Notes: generated by a model from the letters alone, not told the origin. DNA of 38,689 bases from SHVO01 sp041919675 (GCA_041919675.1 JAYRTJ010000025.1:1-38689), one strand, 5' to 3'; positions 1 through 9,014 are shown, counted from the stretch's first letter. Program-made: numbers and translations.

Positions 1-456
1 CATATCCGGATATTGAAGCTTGCAGGCAAGCGCCCCGCCTTTCCCGGTTTGCGCCTTGTGGACCTGGCCGAGAGACGCGGCCTTGGCGGCATCGCGTTCA
101 AACGACGCGAAGCGGGACTTCCAATCGGGCCCGAGTTCGGCGGTCATGCGCCGGTTCACGAACGGCCAGCCCATGTGCGGGGCGTTGGCTTGCAGTTGCG
201 CGAGCTCGGCCGCGTATTCCGCCGGAAGCGCTTCGGGGATCGACGACAGGATCTGCGCGACCTTCATCAGCGGGCCTTTGAGGCCGCCCAGCGCAAGCTT
301 CAAGGTTTCGGCGTTCTTGGAGCTGTCGCCCTTGATGCCGAGAACACGCGCACCGGCCACGCGCGCGGCGAAACCGCCGATGGCGGTCCCCACCTGCGCG
401 TAACGCCGAACGCGGCCGGTGACGGTGTTCTCGCTGTCAGGTTTCTTGGAAACCAA
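1..456 (-). CDS. ABC1/AarF/UbiB-family atypical kinase, 5' part (runs off left edge)
   Basis: The N-terminal 152 residues of an ABC1/ADCK/UbiB-family protein are present; the rest lies beyond base 1. The family-typical block with KVAQILSSIPEALPAEYAAEL (K-x-x-Q motif; here KVAQ) is at about residues 56-76, followed by a QANAPHM segment and an ASLGQVH nucleotide-binding loop near residue 130. In this family the loop is Ala-rich rather than Gly-rich, and members support ubiquinone biosynthesis or act as atypical ATPases/kinases; the exact substrate here is unknown. I chose a TTG start at 456 because an in-frame TGA lies at 460-462 and a GGAG motif at 463-466 sits 6 bases upstream. An ATG start would lie deep inside the conserved region. 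Confidence 0.8.
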   Translation of the reverse strand, partial: MVSKKPDSENTVTGRVRRYAQVGTAIGGFAARVAGARVLGIKGDSSKNAETLKLALGGLKGPLMKVAQILSSIPEALPAEYAAELAQLQANAPHMGWPFVNRRMTAELGPDWKSRFASFERDAAKAASLGQVHKAQTGKGGALACKLQYPDM

Positions 457-468
457 TTCTCACTCCAA

Positions 469-498
469 TGTCATCCTCGGGCTTGACCCGAGGATCCA
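469..498. repeat. REP-like short palindrome (CCTCGGG type)
   Basis: Perfect 9-bp inverted repeat ATCCTCGGG / CCCGAGGAT (473-481 and 487-495) with loop CTTGA, bounded by TGTC and CCA. Palindromes of this kind are commonly dispersed between genes in alphaproteobacteria. It lies between two same-strand genes and has no T-run, so I read it as an extragenic palindrome rather than a classical terminator. Confidence 0.6.
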
Positions 499-532
499 GG
501 GCCGAACGAGAGAACGGAAGTCGTAACTCCGG

Positions 533-555
533 ACCCTCGCGCCGCGCGCGAGGGT
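533..555 (-). terminator. GC-rich hairpin downstream of pepF
   Basis: Perfect 10-bp stem ACCCTCGCGC / GCGCGAGGGT with a 3-base loop, 13 bases after the pepF stop codon. There is no U-run, so termination is possible but not proven. Confidence 0.35.
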
Positions 556-568
556 GAAAGAAAGAAGA

Positions 569-2395
569 TCAGCCCATCTTCTCCAGTTCGTCGATGAAGC
601 CTTCGATGGTCTTCATGCCGCGGCGCCAGAAGCCCGGATCGGTCGCATCCAACCCAAACGGCGCAAGCAGCTCCTTGTGACGCAGCTTGCCGCCGGCCGC
701 CAACATATCGAGGTACTTGGCTTCGAAGTCCGGCACGGCTTTGGTCGCATAGACGTTGTAGAGCGCATTCACCAGGCAGTCCCCGAAGGCGTAGGCGTAA
801 ACGTAGAACGGGACGTGCAGGAAGTGGCTGATGTAGGTCCAATAGTATTTATATTCGTCGTCGAAGCGGATCTTGGGGCCGAGGCTGTCGCCCTGGATGC
901 CCATCCACAGTTCGCACAGGCGCTCCATCGACAGCTCGCCGTTCTTGCGCTCGTCGTGGACCTGGCGCTCGAACTCGTGGAACGCGATCTGGCGCACCAC
1001 CGTGTTGAGCATGTCCTCGACCTTGCCGGCAAGCAGCGCGCGGCGTTCCGCCGGGCGCGTCTCTTGGGCAAGAAGAGACTGGAAGGTGAGCATTTCGCCG
1101 AACACCGACGCGGTTTCCGCGAGCGTGAGCGGCGTGCCGGAGACGAGATAACCCTGCGGCGCGGCGAGCACCTGGTGCACGCCGTGACCGAGTTCATGCG
1201 CCAACGTCGCGACGTCGCGCGGACTGCCGAGATAGTTCAGAAGAATGTAGGGATGCGCCGACGGGACGGTGGGATGCGAGAACGCGCCCGACGCCTTGCC
1301 GGGACGCGCGGGCGCGTCGATCCAGTTTTTATCGAAAAAATCCCGGGCGATGCCGGCGATCTTCGGCGAGAACTTGTTGTAGGCGTCGAGCACCGTGGAC
1401 TTGGCTTCGCCCCACGGGATATCGCGCTTGGCCGCAGCCGGCAGCGGCGCATTGCGGTCCCAATACTCGAGCTGGTCCTTGCCCATCCACTTGGCTTTGA
1501 GCGCATAGTAGCGGTGAGCGGTATCCTTGTAGGCGCCCTTCACGGCGCTGACGAGCGCATCGACCACTTCGTCTTCCACGAGATTGGCAAGATTGCGCGA
1601 AGAGACCGGGCGCGCGAACTTGCGCCAGTCGTCTTCGACGGCCTTGTCCTTGGCGAGCACGTTGGTGACAAGGGTCATGAGCTGCGCTTTTTCGCCCAGC
1701 GCGGCGCCGATCCCTTTCGCGGCGGCGCGGCGCTTCTTTTCATCGGTGTCCGACAGGCGGTTGAGCGCGGCCGTCAACGTCATCGGCGCGTCTTCGCCTT
1801 CGACCGTGACACGAACGCCCGCAAGGGTTTCATCGAATAGGCGCACCCAGGAGGTGCGGCTGGTGGTGCTCTTGTCGAGGAACAGTTTCTCGAGATCGTC
1901 GGTAAGCTCGTGCTTGCGTGAGATCCGCAGGTCCCTCACCCACGGCTGATAATGCCGGGCGCGCGCGTCGGACATTTTCTGCGCGAGCGCGTCATCTTCG
2001 AGACGGTTGATCTCGAGGGTGAAAAACAGGAGGCGGCCGCCGAGATCGGTCAGACGTTCGCTGATGTCCTGGTAGAAACGCCCGCGCGCGGGATCGGAAA
2101 CGTCTTCGCTCTGAAAGAGCTGCGCGAAGCTGCCGATCTTGCCGGTGATCTCGCTGATCGCTTCGTACTCGGTGACGGCGGCGGCGAAAGCGGCGCTCGA
2201 GAGGTCGGCCACCTTGCCGCGATGTTTTTCGAACGCCGCGATGCGCGTGTCGAGCTGCGCGAAGTCCGCCGCGATGGCCGGGTCTTCGGGGCCCGCATAC
2301 AGATCGCTCAACTTCCAGGCGGGCAATGCGCCGAGATTGACCGCGGCGGCCGGCTCATCCTTGAAGACGCGGCGATCTGTAACGGAATTCGTCAT
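569..2395 (-). CDS. pepF: M3-family oligoendopeptidase F-like zinc metallopeptidase
   Basis: A 608-residue cytosolic peptidase expected to cleave short peptides. The M3 zinc signature AHELGHGVHQ is at about residues 399-408 (two His ligands and catalytic Glu), and the third-ligand segment AETASVFGE lies about 25 residues later. The N-terminal LPAWKLSDLYAGPEDPAI segment is typical of the oligoendopeptidase F branch. I start at the ATG at 2393-2395 because homologues begin shortly before this segment; an in-frame extension to 2470 has no family character and would overlap the divergent gene's promoter region. There is no signal peptide. It is transcribed divergently from the acyl-CoA ligase. 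Confidence 0.92.
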   Translation of the reverse strand: MTNSVTDRRVFKDEPAAAVNLGALPAWKLSDLYAGPEDPAIAADFAQLDTRIAAFEKHRGKVADLSSAAFAAAVTEYEAISEITGKIGSFAQLFQSEDVSDPARGRFYQDISERLTDLGGRLLFFTLEINRLEDDALAQKMSDARARHYQPWVRDLRISRKHELTDDLEKLFLDKSTTSRTSWVRLFDETLAGVRVTVEGEDAPMTLTAALNRLSDTDEKKRRAAAKGIGAALGEKAQLMTLVTNVLAKDKAVEDDWRKFARPVSSRNLANLVEDEVVDALVSAVKGAYKDTAHRYYALKAKWMGKDQLEYWDRNAPLPAAAKRDIPWGEAKSTVLDAYNKFSPKIAGIARDFFDKNWIDAPARPGKASGAFSHPTVPSAHPYILLNYLGSPRDVATLAHELGHGVHQVLAAPQGYLVSGTPLTLAETASVFGEMLTFQSLLAQETRPAERRALLAGKVEDMLNTVVRQIAFHEFERQVHDERKNGELSMERLCELWMGIQGDSLGPKIRFDDEYKYYWTYISHFLHVPFYVYAYAFGDCLVNALYNVYATKAVPDFEAKYLDMLAAGGKLRHKELLAPFGLDATDPGFWRRGMKTIEGFIDELEKMG

Positions 2396-2522
2396 TGTTT
2401 CATGTCCGAGAAAAAGAAGCAGATGAGATCCTATATAAGGTACGAAATCGCGCTGCCAACGCCAATGCACTGGACATCTTTAGATAATCCCCTGAAGAAT
2501 GGCCGCTCCGGAGGGGCCTTTG

Positions 2523-4319
2523 GTGCAATTGTCTTACGAAATCGACACTCGGACGGTCGGCAGCCTGCCGGGCATGTTCTATGCACAGGCGCGCAAGCTG
2601 GGGGATCGGCCCTTCCTCTGGGAAAAGGAAGACGGGGTTTACCGCGCGCAGAGCTGGACCCGGATTGCCGAACGCGTCTCCGCGCTCGCCCATGGCCTGA
2701 AAAACGCCGGCGTCCGACCCGGCGACCGTGTGATGCTGGTGGCCGAGAACCGGCCCGAATGGCTCATCGCCGATGTGGCGATCATGGCGATCGGCGGTAT
2801 CGCGGTTCCGGCCTATACGACCAACACGGCCGTCAATCATCTCCACATCATCAATGACTCGGGCGCGCGGATCGCGCTGGTCTCGACCGCGCAGCTGGCG
2901 CGTCATGTGATCGCGGCCGCCGCCGAAGCCGACCAGAAGGTCACGGTCTATGTGTACGAGGACGCGGAGAAAGCGATCCGTTCCGAGGTCGAAGTTCACG
3001 CCTGGGCCGAACTCACGCGCCACGGCCATACCGCGGCCCCGGGTGAAGTCGAGGAACTGAAGCGCGGCGATGTGTCGTGCCTGATCTACACCTCGGGCAC
3101 CGGCGGCCTGCCGCGCGGCGTGATGCTGACGCATGGCAACATCCTGGCCAACTGTTACGGCGCGACGGATCTTCTGCGCACGCTCGGCCTCGCCGACGAA
3201 GTCTTCCTGTCGTTCCTGCCCCTCTCGCACGCTTATGAGCATTCAGGCGGGCAGTTCTTCCCGATGTCGGTGGGCGCGCAGCTTTACTACGCCGAACGTA
3301 TCGAGACGCTGCCCACCAATATGCAGGAGGCGCGGCCGACGATCATGACGGCGGTGCCGCGCCTGTACGAAAGCATGCGCGCGCGCATCCTTCAAAGTCT
3401 GAAGACCCAATCGGACTTCAAGCGCAAGATGTTCGATCTCGCGCTGGAACTGGGCCGCAAGCGCTACGAAGAACCGGAGAAGATGTCCCTGTGGGACAAG
3501 GCGCGCGATCTTGCGTGCGACAAACTTGTCAGAAGCAAGATCAGCGCCCGCTTCGGCGGACGCCTGAAGGCGATGGTCTCCGGCGGCGCGCCGCTGAACT
3601 ACGACGTCGGCCTGTTTTTTATCGCCCTCGGCATTCCCCTGCTTCAAGGGTACGGCCAAACCGAAGCCGCGCCCGTGGTCAGCGCCAATCCGCCGAAACG
3701 CGTCAAGCTCAAGACCGTGGGACCGCCGCTCAAGGGCGTGCAGGTGAAAATCGCCGATGACGGCGAGATTCTGGTGCGCGGCGAACTGGTGATGAAGGGC
3801 TATTGGAACGACCCCGACGGCACCATCGCGGTCATCGATGAAGAAGGCTGGCTGCACACAGGCGACATCGGCTGCCTGGATGAAGACGGCTACATCGAGA
3901 TCACCGACCGCAAGAAGGACATCATCGTCAATTCAGGCGGCGACAACGTCTCGCCGCAGCGGATCCAAGGCATTTTGTGCCTGGAAGACGCCATCGAACA
4001 GGCGATGGTGTACGGCGACAAGCGCCCCTACATCACCGCGCTGATCGTGCCGCGCACCGATTTTGCCGCCGCCTGGGCGCAGCAGCACGGACAGCCCAAC
4101 GATCTCGCCGCGCTGGTGCAAAACCATGAGTTCCGCAACGCCGTGAGCCGCGCGGTCGAACATGCGAACCTGCAGATGAGCCCCATCGAGAAGGTCCGCA
4201 AGTTCGCCCTCGCCGCGCAGGCCTTCACCATCGAGAACGGCCAACTGACGCCGAGCTTGAAAGTGCGCCGCCACGCGGTCCTGCGTGAGTACCGCGAGAC
4301 GCTGGATAATTTATACTAA
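2523..4319 (+). CDS. Long-chain acyl-CoA synthetase (AMP-forming)
   Basis: ANL-superfamily adenylating enzyme that activates fatty acids to acyl-CoA through an acyl-AMP intermediate, close to the FAA1/FadD15 type (about 598 residues). The P-loop motif reads YTSGTGGLPRG, with GG for the usual TG and Arg where Lys is common. The GYGQTEAAP motif, the TGDIG block and a C-terminal GQLTPSLKVRR segment holding the candidate catalytic Lys are all present. An ATG at 2499 is also in frame, but GGAGG at 2510-2514 lies 8 bases before the GTG at 2523, so I prefer the GTG. No membrane segment is obvious. Confidence 0.88.
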   Translation: MQLSYEIDTRTVGSLPGMFYAQARKLGDRPFLWEKEDGVYRAQSWTRIAERVSALAHGLKNAGVRPGDRVMLVAENRPEWLIADVAIMAIGGIAVPAYTTNTAVNHLHIINDSGARIALVSTAQLARHVIAAAAEADQKVTVYVYEDAEKAIRSEVEVHAWAELTRHGHTAAPGEVEELKRGDVSCLIYTSGTGGLPRGVMLTHGNILANCYGATDLLRTLGLADEVFLSFLPLSHAYEHSGGQFFPMSVGAQLYYAERIETLPTNMQEARPTIMTAVPRLYESMRARILQSLKTQSDFKRKMFDLALELGRKRYEEPEKMSLWDKARDLACDKLVRSKISARFGGRLKAMVSGGAPLNYDVGLFFIALGIPLLQGYGQTEAAPVVSANPPKRVKLKTVGPPLKGVQVKIADDGEILVRGELVMKGYWNDPDGTIAVIDEEGWLHTGDIGCLDEDGYIEITDRKKDIIVNSGGDNVSPQRIQGILCLEDAIEQAMVYGDKRPYITALIVPRTDFAAAWAQQHGQPNDLAALVQNHEFRNAVSRAVEHANLQMSPIEKVRKFALAAQAFTIENGQLTPSLKVRRHAVLREYRETLDNLY

Positions 4320-4395
4320 TCTAGCGGGTCGTCCGCGGCGAACGGCCGGTCGCGGCGCTTTGGCGCCGGAGCCGCTTCAAACGGTGAGCAAGCAG

Positions 4396-4578
4396 ATGGT
4401 TGTAGCTGCCGATAATATTCTGCTGTCGGTCCTCGTCGCCGCCGCCTGTCTCTGTCTCGTCTTGATGGGGCGCGCGGAAGGGCAGCGCGTAAAGCTCATC
4501 CTCGGAGGCGCCGCTCTCGCGGCCGCGATGGTCGCGGCGGCTTTGATTGGGGATGCGATTTTGGGTGGATCGCCCTGA
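4396..4578 (+). CDS. Small hydrophobic membrane protein, unknown function
   Basis: A 60-residue protein made mostly of two hydrophobic stretches (about residues 7-24 and 34-53) separated by a basic turn (GRAEGQRVK), so a helical-hairpin inner-membrane protein is likely. It starts 77 bases after the acyl-CoA ligase stop and could be cotranscribed. The ATG at 4396 is preceded by GGTGAG; an in-frame GTG at 4384 is an alternative. I do not recognise the family, and coding status rests on hydrophobicity and position only. Confidence 0.5.
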   Translation: MVVAADNILLSVLVAAACLCLVLMGRAEGQRVKLILGGAALAAAMVAAALIGDAILGGSP

Positions 4579-4592
4579 TCCGCGGCGGCGGC

Positions 4593-4850
4593 TCACTCGC
4601 CGACCGCGTCGAGATAGACCTGCAGCAGGGCTTCTTGTTCCTGGCGGTCGGCTTTGTCCATTTTGCGCAGCTTCACGACCTGGCGGATGATCTTCACGTC
4701 GAAGCCGCCGCCTTTCGCCTCGGAGTAGACTTCGCGCAGATCGCCGCCGAGCGCTTTGCGCTCTTCTTCGAGGCGTTCGATGCGCTCGATGAAGCTCTTC
4801 AGCCGTTGGGCGGAAACCCCTTTGTCAGTCGTCGTTGCGCCGTCCGGCAT
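4593..4850 (-). CDS. gapR: GapR-type DUF2312 nucleoid-associated protein
   Basis: An 85-residue protein with the DUF2312 core: LKSFIERIERLEEERKAL, then VYSEAKGGGFDVKIIRQVVKLRK, and a C-terminal QEALLQVYLDAVGE. In Caulobacter this family (GapR) is a small coiled-coil DNA-binding protein that recognises overtwisted DNA and helps chromosome organisation and replication. Residues 13-40 look coiled-coil forming, and the Lys/Arg-rich stretch after GFDVK fits DNA contact. The ATG at 4850 is chosen over an upstream in-frame start because it gives the family length and follows a G-rich stretch. DUF1244 and N-formylglutamate amidohydrolase lie upstream on the same strand. Confidence 0.85.
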   Translation of the reverse strand: MPDGATTTDKGVSAQRLKSFIERIERLEEERKALGGDLREVYSEAKGGGFDVKIIRQVVKLRKMDKADRQEQEALLQVYLDAVGE

Positions 4851-4958
4851 CGCAGCCCCCACACGTCGGAAAAGTGAAAAACGAGGGCGGACCATAGCAG
4901 CGCCTGCCCGGCGAACAAGCTGTGGATAGTGGGGATATCGGGGACGGGAGAGGTGTTG

Positions 4959-5276
4959 CTATTCGATCACGCCAATCTTGGCGTGCAGCGGCGCGGTCGC
5001 CTCGAATGTTTTTTGCTGTTCGGCGCTCGCGGGTTTCTGGTGCTTCGTCTTCCACTCGCTATTCGGCATGCCGTAAACGGCTTCCTGCGCGGCTTCATAG
5101 CTCATGGGCGCGCCGTAGTGTTCGCCGGCGGCCTTGTACCATTTGGCCAGACAGTTCCGGCAAAAGCCCGCCGTGTTCATGATGTCGATATTCTGGACAT
5201 CGGAGCGCCTGCGCAGGTGATCGACCAAGCCGCGAAACGCGGCCGCTTCGATTTTCAACTTCGTAAGCTCATCCAT
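4959..5276 (-). CDS. DUF1244 family protein
   Basis: A 105-residue protein with the hallmark segment FRGLVDHLRRRSDVQNIDIMNTAGFCRNCLAKWY; the CRNC pair and following KWY are the conserved core. Function is not established. It begins inside the 3' end of the N-formylglutamate amidohydrolase gene (8-base overlap), which implies translational coupling, and gapR follows about 110 bases further on. No signal peptide or membrane segment. The ATG at 5276 is the first Met matching the family; an extension of five residues upstream is possible. Confidence 0.85.
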   Translation of the reverse strand: MDELTKLKIEAAAFRGLVDHLRRRSDVQNIDIMNTAGFCRNCLAKWYKAAGEHYGAPMSYEAAQEAVYGMPNSEWKTKHQKPASAEQQKTFEATAPLHAKIGVIE

Positions 5277-6027
5277 TCGCCACCTCGGCAAGTCCGCGTT
5301 TCATCCAGTTTGTCATCACATCGGCCAGAATATCCGCCCAACGCTCCTGCCCGGCCTCATCGCCGATGAGGTCCTGACGGATCTCCACTTGGGCATGCGG
5401 GAGCATTTGCGCAAGGCCGTGGCGCTTCTGGGCGTAGCCGTGCGTGACGCCCGAATAGGGTTCGTTGTCGCCGACGACGAGGCCGTCTTTCGCCGAGAAG
5501 GCCGCGATCAGATAGTCGGCGAGTTCGCGGTCGAAGCTCGACATCACGCCGATATGCCAGGGCCGCGGCCTGCCGTTCTCCATGAGCCGCGGCGTAAAGC
5601 TGTGCATGCACAGGACCGCCGGCATGCGCCCTGCCCGCCGCAGCCGCTCGATCTGGTTGTCGATGGCGGAGTGATACGGATGGAAATAACGCGCCGCACG
5701 CGCCGCGCGCTCGGCGGCGCTGAGGTTCTGATTTCCGGGAATGGGCGAGCCGTCGCTAACGGCCGGAATGCTTTCCGGCTCGCCGAGCGGACGGTTGGGA
5801 TCGATCACCAGGCGCGAGACGCGCGCGAGCACGGCGGTGGCGCCGAGGCGCCCGGCCAGTTTGCGCGCGACGCCGGCGGCGCCGATATCCCAGCCGATAT
5901 GGCGCGCGAGTTCCGCCGCGGGAAGACCAAGGTTCTTCTGCTCCGGCGGAACGGCGTTGCCGGCATGGTCGCCGGTGATGATGAGATCCGCGAGACCTTG
6001 CGGATTGATGAGCTCGACGGGATCCAT
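5269..6027 (-). CDS. N-formylglutamate amidohydrolase
   Basis: A 252-residue amidohydrolase of the HutG2/FGase family, which hydrolyses N-formyl-L-glutamate or related N-formyl amino acids to formate and the amino acid. Seen in the sequence are the TGDHAGNAVP block near residue 20, the RVSRLVIDPNRP block near residue 90, YHPYHSAID-like FHPYHSAIDNQI near 135, and the CMHSFTPR motif. The next gene on the strand (DUF1244) overlaps its stop. The substrate is assigned by family only; no other histidine-degradation genes are nearby. Confidence 0.85.
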   Translation of the reverse strand: MDPVELINPQGLADLIITGDHAGNAVPPEQKNLGLPAAELARHIGWDIGAAGVARKLAGRLGATAVLARVSRLVIDPNRPLGEPESIPAVSDGSPIPGNQNLSAAERAARAARYFHPYHSAIDNQIERLRRAGRMPAVLCMHSFTPRLMENGRPRPWHIGVMSSFDRELADYLIAAFSAKDGLVVGDNEPYSGVTHGYAQKRHGLAQMLPHAQVEIRQDLIGDEAGQERWADILADVMTNWMKRGLAEVANG

Positions 6028-6033
6028 GAACCG

Positions 6034-6444
6034 TTAGGGGTGACCCTTCGGCTTGGCGGGTGCGCCGGGCGCGGCGGGAGCGGCTTCGGCCACATAGCGC
6101 ACGAGATCGCGTTCACCGCGGCCCGGGAATTTGAGGCTCATTTTTCCAATGCCGGTGATCATGACGGCCATGGGCTCCGCGGGTTGGCCCTCGATGGCGA
6201 CCACGTACTGATCCTTACCCTGGGTCTGATAGGTGACCGGAAAGACGCTGGCCGGCAGGAAGTTGCCCTCGGGCGTGACGTTGGTGAAGGAAATGCGCTC
6301 GGGCGTGAACTCGATGATCATCGCCGCGCCGCTGGGGAGCTTGTCGATCCACTGGCCCATGATCGGATTATCGGCGGCCGACGCGGCGCCAACGAGGCTC
6401 ATCAGCAGGCCGGCCAGGGCTACCGCGGACTTCAGGATCTTCAT
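6034..6444 (-). CDS. Small exported protein, unknown function
   Basis: A 136-residue protein with a clear N-terminal signal peptide (MKILKSAVALAGLLMSLVGAASA, predicted cleavage after ASA). The mature part is a small beta-rich domain with segments MGQWIDKLPSG, AMIIEFTPERISF and YVVAIEGQPA, and an Ala/Pro/Lys-rich tail. Its GQW start followed by short strands resembles lipocalin-like or META-like small domains, but I cannot assign it. GGGAG lies before the ATG at 6444, supporting this start over an upstream in-frame one. It ends 6 bases before the N-formylglutamate amidohydrolase start, so the two are probably cotranscribed. Confidence 0.75.
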   Translation of the reverse strand: MKILKSAVALAGLLMSLVGAASAADNPIMGQWIDKLPSGAAMIIEFTPERISFTNVTPEGNFLPASVFPVTYQTQGKDQYVVAIEGQPAEPMAVMITGIGKMSLKFPGRGERDLVRYVAEAAPAAPGAPAKPKGHP

Positions 6445-6551
6445 GACACTCCCTTTTAGAACTCGTGAAAACAGGACCACTATAAACCAGATTTTGCGCC
6501 AATTGCATGGCCTGTCGCGCCATGACATAAGCCTAGAAAAAGCTGGGTTTT

Positions 6552-7499
6552 ATGGACATTTCTCCCGACCAGGCCGCCAAAAGCGGCCCTCCGCCGGCCG
6601 CCGCGCCGGCCCCGAAAGAGCGCCGCTTCGTCGCGCGCTGGTCGTACCTCGTTTTTTTCCTGGGCCTGGTCTGCACCACCTCGGCGCCGATCTTCGTGCG
6701 CCTGTCGGAGGTCGGCCCGGTGGCCACGGGCGCGTGGCGCCTGACGCTGGCCCTGCCGTTCCTCGCGCTTCTCCTGCGCTTCGAGACGGGACCGGGGCTC
6801 GGCGTGCGCGCGCTCGACCGCAAGGACCTGTGGCTGCTGGCGCTGGCCGGGATCTTTTTCGCCAGCGATCTCGCGTTGTGGAACACCTCGGTCACCCTGA
6901 CGTCGGTGGCCAGCGCCGCGTTCCTGGCCAACGGCGCACCGGTGTTCGTGGTGCTGGGCGCGTGGCTCCTGTTCCGCGAACGGCCGAGCCGGATGTTCAT
7001 CGCCGGCCTCGTCGTCGGCGTCGGGGGTTCGGCGGTGATGATGTCCGAAAGCCTCGCGATGTCGCCGCGCAATTTCATCGGCGACGCCTTAAGCCTGGCC
7101 GCGGCCGCCTTCTACGCGGCCTATCTGCTGGCGGTCGCGCGGTCCCGCAAACGCGCCTCGACGATGACCCTGATGATGTTCAGCAGCGCGGGCTCGGCCG
7201 CGATCCTGTGGATGCTCGCCCCCGCGATGGAAACCACCCTCATGCCCGCCACCACCGAAGGCTGGCTGGTGGTGATCGGCACGGCCCTTCTCACCCAGGT
7301 GGCCGGTCAGACCCTCATCGCTCTCTCGCTGGGCTATGTCTCGTCCGCCTTCAGCGCGCTGATCCTCCTGCTCCAGCCGGTGATCCCGACCCTGGCGGCC
7401 TGGATCCTGTTCGACGAGACTCTTTCCGGCATGCAAGTGGTTGGCGCCGTTGGCATTGTCGTCGGACTGGCGCTGGCGCGGCCCCGACAGAGCCTGTAA
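6552..7499 (+). CDS. EamA/DMT-superfamily transporter
   Basis: A 315-residue inner-membrane protein with about ten predicted transmembrane helices arranged as two EamA repeats. Examples are LVFFLGLVCTTSAPIFVRLSEVGP in the first and TALLTQVAGQTLIALSLGYVSSAFSALILLLQPV in the second; the second ends with the typical PV.P..AA.I.F.E segment. The family exports metabolites such as amino acids; the substrate cannot be told from the sequence. The cytoplasmic N-terminus is Pro/Ala-rich. It diverges from the exported-protein gene at 6444, and pyk starts 10 bases after its stop, so cotranscription is likely. Confidence 0.85.
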   Translation: MDISPDQAAKSGPPPAAAPAPKERRFVARWSYLVFFLGLVCTTSAPIFVRLSEVGPVATGAWRLTLALPFLALLLRFETGPGLGVRALDRKDLWLLALAGIFFASDLALWNTSVTLTSVASAAFLANGAPVFVVLGAWLLFRERPSRMFIAGLVVGVGGSAVMMSESLAMSPRNFIGDALSLAAAAFYAAYLLAVARSRKRASTMTLMMFSSAGSAAILWMLAPAMETTLMPATTEGWLVVIGTALLTQVAGQTLIALSLGYVSSAFSALILLLQPVIPTLAAWILFDETLSGMQVVGAVGIVVGLALARPRQSL

Positions 7500-7509
7500 T
7501 CTTGAGGGC

Positions 7510-8961
7510 ATGAATACCATCCCTCTCGGCCATCGCGGCCGCCAAGCCAAGATCATCGCCACCCTCGGCCCGTCGAGCCGCACGCCCGACGTCATCGCCG
7601 ACCTTTACGAAGAAGGCGCGGACGTCTTCCGGCTGAACTTCAGCCACGGCAGCCATGAGGATCACGCGAGTTCCATCAAGGCGATCCGCGCGCTGGAAAA
7701 GAAAGTCGGACGGCCCATCACGATCTTGATGGATTTGCAGGGCCCCAAGTTGCGGGTGGGAAAGTTCAAGAATGACGGCGTGGTCCTGAAGACCGGCGCG
7801 TCATTCCGCGTCGACCTCAAGGATGAGATCGGCGACGAGACACGCGTAAGCCTGCTCCATCCGGAAATCTTCGCCGCGCTGAAGCCGGGTTCGAGCCTTC
7901 TGATCGACGACGGCCATCTGCGCTTGAAAGTGCGTTCATGCGGTCCGGACTTCGCCGAGTGCGAAGTGATCGTGGGCGGCGCGATCTCGAACCGCAAGGG
8001 CGTGAACGTTCCCGATGTGACGCTGCCGATCCCGGCGGTGACGGAAAAGGACCGCGCCGACCTCGCGTTCGGCCTGTCGCAGGGTGTGGATTGGGTCGCG
8101 CTCAGCTTCGTGCAGCGCCCGGAAGACGTCGCGGAAGTGCGCCATCTGGTCGGCGGCCGCGCGGGCGTGCTGTCCAAGCTCGAGAAGCCCTCGGCGCTCG
8201 ATCACCTGGACGCCATCGTCGCGCTGTCGGACTCGGTGATGGTGGCGCGCGGCGACCTTGGCGTGGAAATGCCGCTGGAACGCGTGCCGGTGCTGCAAAA
8301 GCGCATCGTCCGCTCGTGCCGCAAACACGGAAAACCCGTCGTCGTCGCGACGCAGATGCTCGACAGCATGGTGAAGTCGCCGGTGCCGACGCGCGCCGAA
8401 GCTTCGGATGTCGCGACAGCCGTGTACGACGGCGCCGACGCCGTGATGCTTTCGGCCGAAAGCGCCTCGGGCCTGTTCCCGGTGCGCGCGGTGGCGACCA
8501 TGCACCGCATCATCCAGTCGGTTGAGAGCGACGAGCATTACGCCGCGCTGATGCAAGCCGGCCATCAGGAAACCGAAGACTCCTCGCCCGCCGCGATCAC
8601 GGCGGCCGCGCGCCAGATCGCGCATACGCTCAAGGCCGCGGCCATCGTGACCTTCACCTCGTCCGGCTCCACGACCTTGCGTGCCGCGCAAGAGCGCCCG
8701 GAAGTGCCGATCTTGTGCATCACCCCGAACTTGAGCGCCGGCCGCCGCCTCGGCCTGGTGTGGGGCGTGCATTCCATCGTGGGCGATTTCATCCACTCCG
8801 TGGACGATATCGGCGACGTGGCGGTGAAGGCCGCGCTTCAGTGCGGCCTCGGCCAGGATGGAAAGTCGCTGGTGATCACCGCCGGCATGCCGTTCGGCAA
8901 AGTCGGATCCACCAACATGGTGCGCGTGGTGTGGATCGGCGGCGAGACGGGCGCGGGCTGA
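7510..8961 (+). CDS. pyk: Pyruvate kinase
   Basis: A 483-residue glycolytic enzyme that transfers phosphate from phosphoenolpyruvate to ADP. Seen are RQAKIIATLGPSS at the N-terminus, the FRLNFSHG motif, MDLQGPKLRVG, the active-site region LSDSVMVARGDLGVEMPLE, and ATQMLDSMVKSPVPTRAE. The C-terminal domain ends with the GSTNMVRVVWIG segment. The ATG at 7510 follows GAGGG and gives the usual length; an in-frame upstream ATG would overlap the transporter gene. It lies 10 bases behind the EamA gene. The last codons run into a 17-bp tandem repeat. Confidence 0.95.
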   Translation: MNTIPLGHRGRQAKIIATLGPSSRTPDVIADLYEEGADVFRLNFSHGSHEDHASSIKAIRALEKKVGRPITILMDLQGPKLRVGKFKNDGVVLKTGASFRVDLKDEIGDETRVSLLHPEIFAALKPGSSLLIDDGHLRLKVRSCGPDFAECEVIVGGAISNRKGVNVPDVTLPIPAVTEKDRADLAFGLSQGVDWVALSFVQRPEDVAEVRHLVGGRAGVLSKLEKPSALDHLDAIVALSDSVMVARGDLGVEMPLERVPVLQKRIVRSCRKHGKPVVVATQMLDSMVKSPVPTRAEASDVATAVYDGADAVMLSAESASGLFPVRAVATMHRIIQSVESDEHYAALMQAGHQETEDSSPAAITAAARQIAHTLKAAAIVTFTSSGSTTLRAAQERPEVPILCITPNLSAGRRLGLVWGVHSIVGDFIHSVDDIGDVAVKAALQCGLGQDGKSLVITAGMPFGKVGSTNMVRVVWIGGETGAG

Positions 8962-8997
8962 AAGCGGGCGCGGGTTGAAAGCGGGCGCGGGCTGAAA
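8947..8997. repeat. 17-bp tandem repeat, three copies, across the pyk stop codon
   Basis: Units at 8947-8963, 8964-8980 and 8981-8997, close to GCGGGCGCGGGCTGAAA with single-base differences. The pyk TGA stop is in the first unit, so the array adds no codons. It looks like local slippage duplication. Confidence 0.8.
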
Positions 8998-9014
8998 GAA
9001 AGTCCGCAGCTTCG

